Notes under the pieces: model-generated
What the model was told of the DNA's origin: nothing
What the model saw: the letters and a program-made list of their open reading frames with translations, nothing else
The model's database searches: none
Program-made: the position numbers and the translations under genes
Shown: in pieces, positions 1 through 10,900 of the stretch
How positions within the stretch are numbered: the stretch's first letter is position 1
Layout of the letters: every line of letters starts with the position of its first letter
Origin: Arbacia lixula
Taxonomy: Eukaryota; Echinodermata; Echinoidea; Arbacioida; Arbaciidae
Assembly (NCBI GenBank): GCA_963669155.1
Contig: OZ022579.1
Span: 23,135,194-23,199,193, forward strand
Direction of reading: 5' to 3'
Length of the DNA: 64,000 bases

Positions 1-443
1 ATGCCCCCCCAGTGCCAACGTGTTTGCGCCTTGCGAGTGAAACCGACCACCCTTTTACTTTTGAATATATTCGTGAATAAATTATCAGTTAAGAGACTAA
101 AATATATGATGGGGGGGGGGGGGCATTCTCGCCGCACTTCTGATGTGAGACGAAAACAAATACAAATATCGATCACTAAACATGCTCACACTTACTTTCG
201 AGACAGGAATAACCCCCTCATTCGGGGCATTCTTTTTTTTATTTTTTTTTTTGGACATACCCCCCAATAGATAGATCTGTAGCCTATAGGTAGGGCGGAG
301 CCAGTTACTGCGACCAGCCCGCTCACGCAGTGAGCGGGCTGCGTAGCACGGAGCTTTGAAGTAATGTAAGGAAGTCGAGGCTAGATTAGCAGTGATTATA
401 TTAGTTGGTTTCAGCAATTCTGTAACTCAAATCTCAAATCTAT

Positions 444-860
444 TGCACATAATTATTTAAGTAAAATATATACCTGAATAATTCCGAAGTTGGTTTGAAG
501 ATGAATTTAATCCATGTTGCATTTTTTAAAATTGTTGCAATTTCAGGGGATCCAACGTCCTGCACTGCCATGACTGCAGGCTGCAGAGACTGATTTTTTG
601 GTCTACTTGCTTTCATGCTTCTATTTTCAAAATCATATACAGAGACATTTTGAGTAATCACTTACAATAATTGTATTTTCAGTGCAGAATGGTTCCTCTG
701 TCAATATATGTCGACGATAAAGTTGTGGCCCTAAATGCCGCACCTTTTTTCGTGTATTGTCAATAGGCTTTTCCTGATCGAATTTGTGTTCGATTTGATG
801 AAAGTGTTGTGCCAACAGTGATTCTGTAGTCTCATGTGTGATGTGCTTACCATTTCGTTC
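444..860 (-). other. Coding-like fragments, unidentified
   Basis: Two minus-strand frames here have a protein-like composition. One runs from about 845 to 636 and includes HFHQIEHKFDQEKPIDNTRK. The other runs from about 661 to 472 and includes EIATILKNATWIKFIFKPTS. A strong donor-like GTAAGT lies just after the first block (near 661) and a GTATAT after the second (near 471). The two frames do not join in phase through any intron I could find. They may be a frameshifted remnant, two exons of an unknown minus-strand gene, or chance open frames. I recognise no family. Confidence 0.15.
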
Positions 861-891
861 TGATACGCATTTTTGCGAGTGCGTTGATTAA

Positions 892-1412
892 AGATTGTCC
901 GTCCCTTTTGCAAGCTTAAAATTTGAAATCGTCTATCACGATCGTAAATTGAAGAAAATGTGATTCGAGACCATTTGTAAGAATATAGCATGTTGAAGCT
1001 CTCTGTATATGTAAAAAAATTCAGCCGTTAAATTTCAAACCGACTTTTTTCGTACTACGAAAAAAGTATTAGTCTTTGTTACAGTATCTATGTGGTTATC
1101 ATGCGTGTGTGAAATCTTAATTTTATGAGTAACTATCAAACTTTGGAGATGATTCCTTCCACAGAACATTTTTTTTTCATAATGGGTATTATAATTTAAT
1201 AAACAGATTAATCAATAAAGCAGATATTTCAACACAAACTGCTAAGAGCCTGAGGTAAAGACTATTAATCAGACGTTGTTTACGTGCATTATTTGAATTT
1301 TACACTACGTATGAGTTTAAAATTGTGAATATAGAGCTTGCTAACACTTCTCTATATGTTTTGCCAATGTTTCGATGGTTTTGTGGTGATCTGAAAAAGG
1401 GACGGGCTGTCT
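892..1412 (+). mobile_element. TTAA-flanked MITE, family A, copy 1
   Basis: A 521-bp element is bounded by terminal inverted repeats (left AGATTGTCCGTCCCTTTT, right AAAGGGACGGGCTGTCT read on the plus strand). It has TTAA on both sides (888-891 and 1413-1416). Closely similar copies lie at 31325-31843 (same orientation) and 46831-47351 (opposite). The interior contains a palindrome around a TCGTACTACGA core and encodes nothing recognisable. TTAA target duplication is typical of the piggyBac superfamily. That assignment is an inference, because no transposase is present. Confidence 0.85.
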
Positions 1413-1970
1413 TTAAGGACCCCGCGGTGAGAATGGGCCACTAGCCAAATGGTATTTTATTGATAAAACGTGATTATTACAGGTACTGATTACCTGTATC
1501 GTACTTAACTACTTTGTAGGCCCTGACTGAGCAAAAACATATTTTGTAAGTGTGTGTGTATGTACAGTATGTGTGGCTCTGTATTTTGTAAGCTGCAGTG
1601 ATTATAGGTGCAGTATGACATACTTTTTTCCTGTGAAAATTATTTTGCCTATGATTATTTATTCCTGCCTTCTTCCAACTTAACTAGAGTAGATTTATTG
1701 TACAATTTTCACATTGTCCATAAAAATGGGAAATTGAGAAGGAATGTGGGTTTACCTATTTAATGACAATGACAGTAGACATGATTAGACTGCACTTGGA
1801 ACTAATCAAAATTAGATTCTGCTTGTTTTTTCTCTGTTTCATGTATACTTTGCATTTTGATTTATGATGTTTTGAGATGACAAATTTAACTGGTTGTATA
1901 TCTCTCCAAATGATAATTTCTTGATTGGTGGTAAACCGACTGAATGATCTCTTTTTTATTTTCAGCAATC

Positions 1971-4900
1971 ATGTCTGCGTATAACTTTCCGAACTTGTCC
2001 TCATCTGAGCTGGCGTCAATGATGTATGAAGTTCTTGGGGAGACTTTCTCAGAAGAGGATTTCAAGAATCCACAGGTAGTCTACTTGTTCATTTACAATC
2101 TTATCATGTACATGTATGGCATAATAGCAACAGCCATATGAGGTGTTGGCATCATTTATCTATATTGATCATTTTAGCTGTTCCCTCCATCAAGCTTTGA
2201 CACTGCTCTTTGTCAAGAGTGGATGGGTTCCTTAACCCACTTAAAAAGACATGCACCCTCAGATGCAATGAGCATTCAGGATCAAGTACCACAAATATGT
2301 GGTTTGATGGAGGCACAATGGGGCTATAACTTTATTCCACGGGTTTGGGGCAATTTTTGTGACATACCACAACTCCAAATTCATATTTTTTTCAAACCAG
2401 GCAAATATAGTCCAGTAATGGCATGAGCAAAAAAAATGGGGTCCCATCCAGTATTCTTTCTCAAAGACCATGGCATATTTGACTTTTCATGATGTCCATG
2501 TAGCGGTGGTAGGTTTTTGTTTGCCTGTTGCTTCAAATCCATAAAAATTTCCAATTTTAACATCTTTTACTGAGAAAAGAGCAATTTTTCATTGACAGCT
2601 CAAAACTTTACCACATGAATTGATCTTCATGGTGAACTGCAAAGGTTGATACCTCCGTTACATGGACATTGCATGAAAACTTTGCCCCAAACCCATGGAA
2701 TGACCCAACTATTAAAAGTACATGTAGTAAAAGATGCATTACATAAAAGTCATTAAAGAGTAAATAGTTGTGCACATGATAAATCACTTCTGGGAAATTA
2801 TCAAGCGATTACTTTCGTAATTATATTTCAAAGCAAAATAAGGCTTGAATGTTCACTAGATCTTCAAATTGGCAGCGCGCTGAAAAGATTGATGTAACAC
2901 CACGTTTGCTCTTCAAATTGGCACAATTGTTGCGCTAAATTGTATGTTTCTGACATTATGTTAATAATGAAATCTACACTGTGTTATATATCATAGAAAT
3001 GTCCTTGTTTTCAAAAGTAAATGTAGTGTTGCCAATCTAACAGCTGAATAATCATCAGTTTTGGTCTACAAAGGCCTTCGCCTCGATTGAGCTAATGGAC
3101 CAATAAGCTTCATCTAAATCTAAAATCTGACTCCACTTTTCAGGCCTATAAGATTCAGAAGCTGTACCTGACGCTGCTGCAGACCCTGATTAACATCCCT
3201 GTGGACCAGGTCATCCAGCCCCAGTGGCAGGCAGCAGAGGCCGTGCTCCATGCAGAGCTCTACACAGACGTCTTCCCCATCATGAACCTCACCCTGGCTA
3301 TGTGAGCAGTGGGGAAAAAATATATGTGGGGGGAGGGAAGGGAGGGGGCTCAAGGCAATAAGCCGTTTTCCCCCTAACTGCATAGAAAAGAGTTATTACA
3401 TTCATCCATATTTTGTAATTCAGTTTCAACTGGTGGAACGCATCATGAATCTCACCCTGGCTATGTGAGCAGTGGCGAAAAAATATATGTGGGGGTAGGG
3501 AGGGGGCTCGAGGCAATAAGCCGTTTTCCCCCTAACTGCATAGAAAAGAGTTATTACATTCATCTGTATTTTGCAATTCAGTTTCAATTGGTGGAACCCA
3601 TCATGAATCTCACCCTGGCTATGTGAGCAGAGGGGAAAAAATATATGTGGGGGGAGGGAGGGGGCTCAAGGCAATAAGCCGTTTTCCCCCTAACTGCATG
3701 GAAAAGAGTTATTACATTCATGTGTATTTTGCAATTTAGTTTCAATTGGTGGAACCCATCATGAATCTCACCCTGGCTATGTGAGCAGTGGGGAAAAAAT
3801 AAGTGTGGGGGGAGGGGGGAGGGGGCTCAAGGCAATAAGCCGTTTTCATGATAATTTACATTTTCCCCCAAACTGCGTATTTTCCCCAAATCTGTATTTT
3901 GTAATTCAGTTTCAATTGGTGGAACACACCTTGAATCTACTAGTTGTTGCTACTCGAACAAGCGTCTGATAAGCTTTTGGGTTACAATTAGAAATGTATT
4001 GTTTAAACGATGCAAATCAAATTTGCATACATAACAAAAATGGTTTAATTATTTCTAAAAACTTTGCCTGACTTCTTACTTGTTCCATGCTTTGGTATCC
4101 AGTGGACGACTACTGGTAGTACGAATTTCAGCTTTAAATAAAAGAAATTCACACTGTTCGTTCATACATTGCAAGTGCCACTTTTGTTGTACCCTTAAAA
4201 GATTTGATTGATTGACTTCAAACTATGTACAATATAAAACAGGGCTGAAGTGATTTTTACTGACATGTTTTTCTTGATTCTTCCTATGTGTGGTGTACGC
4301 AGGCAAAGACTCATGGTGGCGTGCCTTGTGAGAGACTTCAAAATGACTGACATTCTTCATCCTAGTAAGTGAACTGTTGACACGTTATATGCGCCATTGA
4401 AGCATTTTTGCACTGGTAATACACACCGTTACCATAGGGCAATGTGGCATCTGGTAGAGAAGGAGTTAACTCTTAATGCACCATTGAGGCATTTTTGCAC
4501 TGGTAATACACACCATTCCCAGCGGGCAGTATGGAGTCTGGCAGAGAAGGAGTTAACTATTTATGCACCATTGAGGCATGTTTGCACTGGTATTGGTAAT
4601 ACATACCATTCCCATAGGGTAGTATAGAGTCTGGCAGAGAAGGAGTTAAATCATATCTGCATACAAAACTGCTGAATAATCGGGATAGCAAATTTCTAAA
4701 GTGTGTTTCGCTACATGCAAGTTAGTTGTTAGCAAATAGCTGATAGAATCAGAATGGTCTCATGAAAAAGTGTGCTCCAGGACAATGTCTTTGTGAAATT
4801 AACTTTGGCTGATTTTGATTGTTGATAATTATACTGTGTCCATATCCATATCTTTAGAAATGGTTGCATTTATGAGCAAGCGTTGTCCCCAATCAACTAG

Positions 4901-7900
4901 TGTGTACTGTGGATACTGCTGTATAGAAAACAGGTTTGCATATAAAGACCTCATTTCTTGTTTCTTAAAAAATTGTTTCTCATTGAGACTTGTATTAGAT
5001 TAACCTGGTCATTTATTGTCTCCTTTGACCGGTCTTTAAAATACAGGTTTTACTGTACTTGGCATTTCGCCACCAAATGAACCAATTAACCTGAGTGTCA
5101 CTCCTATACAAGTTATGTCACAAGGAATACATGAAGTATTAGCATTGATAATAGAATGACTAAAAAAATCATGGATGTACCATTCATTTAATTCGTTGAA
5201 AGCCGTAAAAGAACCCATGTAGCGGCATTTACTTGATCCCCATGTATAGCACAGGGCGCCGTCTTATAGAGAGTTACACTTGATCAATTGCAAGTCAAGT
5301 TGCGATCAATCTAACTCTTTATATAAGACAGGGCCCATAATGGTCATTAAAATACTCAATTCTTCTTCCGAAGAGTTCTGGACTGTCTCAGGGATATGTT
5401 TGATGTATTCTTGCTTCACTTTCAGAGCCTAAACGAACGAGACGATTCCTGAGTGCGTTCATCAACTTCTGGCGATTCACTTCGGAGAGGGAGAAGGTGT
5501 ACATCAACATCTGTCAAGAGATTGTAAGTTTACTCTTGACGTGCACGAAGGCAGAGATGCCAACCTTCTTGAAACAAAAAATCAGACTGAATATCTTTAA
5601 AAATCAGACTTTCATGAAAACTCAACAGGACTACTGGCATGTTGGCCCAAGGCCAGTAAAATGTTACAAAAACGTCTTACTGGTAAGAATGGGCAAGTGA
5701 AATGTTAGCATACATGTGGGCTCTTCCGGTAGGCCGGCCTCCTCTTCTCTGGGCGAGCTTGATGCTGCAGAGACTAGGGTAGAAGGGGAATCCAGGGTGT
5801 TGCTGGGGGTGGCTAGCGGCGATATGATTGCTGGTAGTTCGACCGGAATAGGAATGGATTTGCATCTCGGCGACAGAAGGAGTGGGAAGTTCGCGAGGTC
5901 GGGGGTAGTCTCGGGGGCTCGCGATGGATATTCTGACAGGGTCCTTGATGGGGTCCGGGAAAGTCATCGGGCTCTCTTGGTATGTGGCCGACGTTTGCCT
6001 CCACTCAGAAGGGGCGTTGTGAGATGCCTAGGTTGTATCGGGACTAGTCGCAAGGTCGGCGCTCTTGACTGGAGGTGATGAGACTTCTCTTGTGCTACTG
6101 TACTTGTTTGGCTTCGGTTGCAGAATGAGCAATACCTGCACCTTTGTAGGGGTCTCCCCCTTCCGACCCACTTCAGAGTTGTGGGCATCTGGAATGAATG
6201 GTAAAATTGCTTTTAGTTATTATTTCGTTATAAGAGCTATCTTTGCAAAGTCACATTGCATTTTTCATATTTTTTGTTAATTGTCTATTTCTAGCAGAAG
6301 TAGTCAGTTCTGCCGAGTTCTTCTTGTTGTGTAGTGGTTGGCTGTTTCATGGGCCTCCTTAGGGTTTCAGCCAGAGTTTCCTTCTTCATACTTACAGGTT
6401 TTGATGTACCTTCAGCTCTTTTTGTCATAGTTTCACTTTTGTCTCCTCAAGTTCCTCTGACTCTGCTCAGACACTCATCCATACAAGTTCTTGAGCGTAG
6501 TCAGTGCAGTCATTCTGGTTAGTTTGTTCTGCAATGATGTCAGAGGGTAGGGAAACTTCTCTTCCAAACATCATTATGTTTGGGGTCTCTTTGTCGTCTC
6601 GTGTGCTGTGCTTAGATATGCCAGTCGAAAAATATGACTGTATGATTTTAATGTGTATTTTTTTTTCAACATAGATTCAACAGTCAACATAAAAATATAA
6701 AAACATTTTGAGTGGTTCGTGTTTCCAGGAAACATTCAAATTTTTAAAAATTGAAAATCCTTTTTTTGTAAAGGAATATATCTTATTTGCTAAAAACAAG
6801 TTGGTAGCTCTATCACAGGGCAATTTAAACCTTTTTTATGGTGGATATTCAAGACCCTTGTGACTGTTTATGTTTCCATGGTTACAGCAAGAATCATTGG
6901 CTGAGCGCAGGTCCCGCCAGGAGCGCATCAACCAGCTGAAGGAGAGGATTAATCACATCAAGATGTCACGTGCTGAGGAGGAGGGCCAGGTCAAACAGGT
7001 TTGTGCTCATTTTCTCATGTGATATTTCATGATGTGATATTTTGGATTAGATAGGTAAAAAAAAGAGATTAATTTTGACTTGAGATTAAGACAACAGGAG
7101 GGAGAATGCACATCAGTTGACTGCACGCACAATCATATTTTTCTCGTTGTTCATGGCATGGCAAAGGCTGTCATCTCTGTTGATGTAATAAACTTATCTT
7201 GATGATTTGTTCATTGTTTGCAGCTGCAAGCCAGCAGTGATGAGCTGGATGCCAAGATGATGTCACAGCAGCAGGAGCAGGCCCTTCACCAGAGAGATAT
7301 CACCAGACTCAAGGCTGCCGTGGCCGAGAAAGCAGCACTCCTGGTAAGCAAGCAGGCAGGATAGCATCACTGCATGGAACCTGATATCAAATACATTAAT
7401 GTAAACATGATATATTTCATGTACAGATATTTTCATGAATTGCGACAATCCTGGCCATTTCGTGAGCACTTAATTTCGCCAGCCCACCCCAAGCCCAAGA
7501 CACAGGCGTTCAAAGTGATTCAACACTAGTCAGAGAATTCACAACACAATATATACTGTCAAGAGATGCACTGTGTCTTTTTGTAGCAGGCAAGCAATAA
7601 TCACAGTGCTTAAAAGTAACAGCACCTATGGTCCACCTATTTGTAGCGCATTGTTTTTCTGATTCGTTCCAGTATCGACATTTATACTTCAAACTGTGAT
7701 TATGATTGTGTTAATTGGCTTCACAGTGTAATATGGATGGCTTATACCTCGGGTCCGAGGATTTAAGGGAATATACTTTACAGTTGCATGCTTTAAGATG
7801 ACTAAACAGGCCAATCCTCGAGCGACAGACTCTAGCACAATTTTGGCAGGGAAAGCCTTGGACAGGGGGGCTTTGTTCAGTTCTAGCCTTTCTTTGTTGG

Positions 7901-10900
7901 CGTTTTTTCTCTACAACTTCTCTTTGCTAGTGAGAAGGTTGTTCCCATCTGATGAGCACAAAGGTTCTTGCACCTAATGAGTTGGTCCATACACCTTTTC
8001 TAGATCTGTCTCCATCTGGAGCAAGCAGTGCTATCCCTGGAAAAGGATGCTTGGTCACTCAGGATGCTGCTGAATGTCGCTGTTGTCTTGGGTCAGCTAC
8101 AAGCGACCATTACTTCTGAATCTGCGTGTAGGCGGCACAGAAGTATGGGTCGCTTGTTGCTGACCCATACTTCTGAGCCGCCTACTTGCAGATTCGTGGC
8201 TGCGACTCCCAGTACCATCTAGTACCTGTCGTTTCACCCCTTGTCCGTCGCCATAGGACTTTATTCCCGCCTGCGCTAAGCCTGTTTAAAGTGGAAGTCA
8301 GTACGCGCATGCCATCCCCACTCTTTAGGCCAGGGGACAATCCAAAGTGGCACAGCGAACTAAGACAGCTGTGGCAATTACAAGGCTGTAGGTATTTTGT
8401 TAGATCTTAACAGACTTAACCTTGTCTGGAAAATGAAAGTCAGAACCCAAAAACCTGCACCCGTACCGCACTGCGCCTTTCCCGTCAACACGGGGATCTG
8501 TGTTTATGTACTCTCCGTCAACATCGGTGAAGTTGACTTCACGGACAGTGTAATTTAATAGCAGTCAAAAGGTCAAATTTAAATGTTTTGCCCCAATTGT
8601 TTATTCACTTACATAGGAGAAGCACAAGCTGGGTATCCTGAACCGACAGGAGCTGGTCAGCCAACTCCAGTCCCAGGTGGTCCAGTCCCCGGACCGCATG
8701 AAGGGCGACATCGCCCGCATGCACAGCAGCCTGGCCGGCCGCAAGGAGACCAAGCACGAGAAGGGGCAGAGGCTGCAGGAGCTGAGGGGGCAGAAGGAGA
8801 ACTGCCAGATGCTGCTGCAGTCCAGCGAGCAGGGCGTGGGAATGATCTCAGCCATCAACACAGAGCTAGACAAACAGAGGTAACACAACTTACTTTAAAG
8901 GGCATATACTGTACTGGGGAGACAAAAAAAACTCTTCAAAACGTGATCGTGAGCAATCTCCTTGCCAATTGGTCTTAAATTCATGCTTTGTCCACATTAG
9001 AAACTTGCTGAAAGTTATTTGCCCTCAAATGATCCACATTTGGAGGAATTTAAAATTAAATCACAAATCCTCAAAATGTTTGGGCCGAACATTATAAGGA
9101 TTTGCGATTTAGTCACCGATTACTCCAAATGCCGATCATTTGAGGGCAAATAACCTTCAGTAAGTTTCTAAAATGGACAATACATGAATTTAAGACCATT
9201 GGCAAGAAGATTGCTCACGATCACCTTTTTGAAAGGTTTTTTGTCTTCCCAGTACAGTATATGCCCTTTAACCTGGGGCCCGTATCACAAAGAGCTACGA
9301 TTGATCGTACGATCGATCGCTCAATCGTATGACTGATCTATTGATTGATCATAACTATACAATGGATTGCAAGAACATGCATAGACTTGGACTTGCAACA
9401 GATAGCAGTAATGATTTGTGATACAGGGAATTGCAATAGATAGTAACTTTAAAATCAATTGTTGAGTTGCTATAGACAGCAACTCACCCTTTGTTATACA
9501 GTGCCCAGAGTTACCAAGTCTTCCCTGATTTCGCAGGAGACTCCCTGAAAGTAGACCAATAATACTGCATTGGATTTCATCACATCACCCAATCTCTCTG
9601 ATTATTGATAGATTATTGTCATTAGCTTGTATGCATGTAATAGACATCTCCCTGATTTCTGATGAAATTTCCCAAAATCTTCCTAATTGTTGAATTGAAA
9701 TGTTGGTAGCTCTTCATTGCAAGTGCTATTTTTGTTGTACATGTACAGTGTACCTTTAACAATTTTGATTGATTGACTTCAAACTATAGTATGTCCAATA
9801 TAAATAAAGGCTGAAGAGTTTTTTACTGACATGTTTTTATTTCTTTATCTGATGTGTGTGGTGTACGCAGGCTCTGCTGTATCTAAGAGCACTGTGTATA
9901 TAAAAGATATTGACCTGCTGATTTCACATGTTCAGTCAAATGACAAAAAAAATCTGTAGCTGATGATATGATACCTAACTATGATTAAGCGCATTGTATC
10001 TAAGAAATCTATTTAAGGTATGTAAATTGTTCATTTTCTTATGTTCAGTTTTCAAGCTTGTATGATGCAAAATTCATACGTTAAAGGTTAAACTGTCAAG
10101 GTCAAAATCTGAACTCTGCACCATCTGTATCTATCTAGGGAGGCCCAGGCAGCGCTGGAACGAGTACGGGACCAGATCCAGACAGAGAAGGACCAGCTGC
10201 GTGACCGGACGGCCCAGGACGGTCACCTGACCAGGCAGCGGGACACTAAGCAGGAGAAGATGGTCAAGCTTCAGCTGCAGCACCAGCACACCACCACGGC
10301 CTTGCAGGAGAACGTCCAGCGAGAGCAGAGGTCAGTGGTCATCTCACGCCGTGTGTCCAGTCAATAAGGAAGTTCTTAGATGCAGTGTGTGCATAAGCAG
10401 ATTAAAGGGAAAGTTTACCCTGAAATTAAGTTGGTTTTGAAATATGAAAAACATGAAGGAAATAGATAAGTGAAGGTTTCACAAAATTCCATCAAAAGAT
10501 AACAGAGTTATGAATTTTCAATTCTAAGTTTTATGACGTCAGTTGCGTGGTACTCTGCATAAGTTGTGTACGATTTGTTCTAAAAATTTCCATTTTCTCA
10601 AAAGGATGTGCGCCATGTTACATGTGCATTTGATATATATCACTACACTCATGTTTTTACACACACACTGCCATGAAAAAGAATTATTCCTTCATGAAAA
10701 ACAAGAAAAGGGGCAATGTATAGAACCATATGGCACACAACATATGGGAGAGCAGTTTGCAAGTGAGGTCCCAAAATAAAACATTGAGAAAGCCATAACT
10801 CTTATCTATTGACGGATTTCCGTGAAATCTCCACTTGTTGCTTTCATTTTCCTGCTATGATTGAAACCAATGTAATGTCAGGAACTCAGGATGCACTTTC

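Larger units (their letters stand above)
1..1965. other. Upstream flank of NUF2, mostly non-coding
   Basis: No recognisable gene is seen. The stretch contains a G13 run near 111-123, T-rich runs near 231-251, a perfect 11-bp stem with a 3-base loop at 316-340 (arms AGCCCGCTCAC/GTGAGCGGGCT), a weak coding-like fragment on the minus strand (about 444-860) and a 521-bp transposon copy at 892-1412. The first NUF2 coding exon is preceded by a splice acceptor (exon starts 1966), so an untranslated 5' exon and the promoter should lie in this flank or before the window. I could not place them. Confidence 0.6.
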
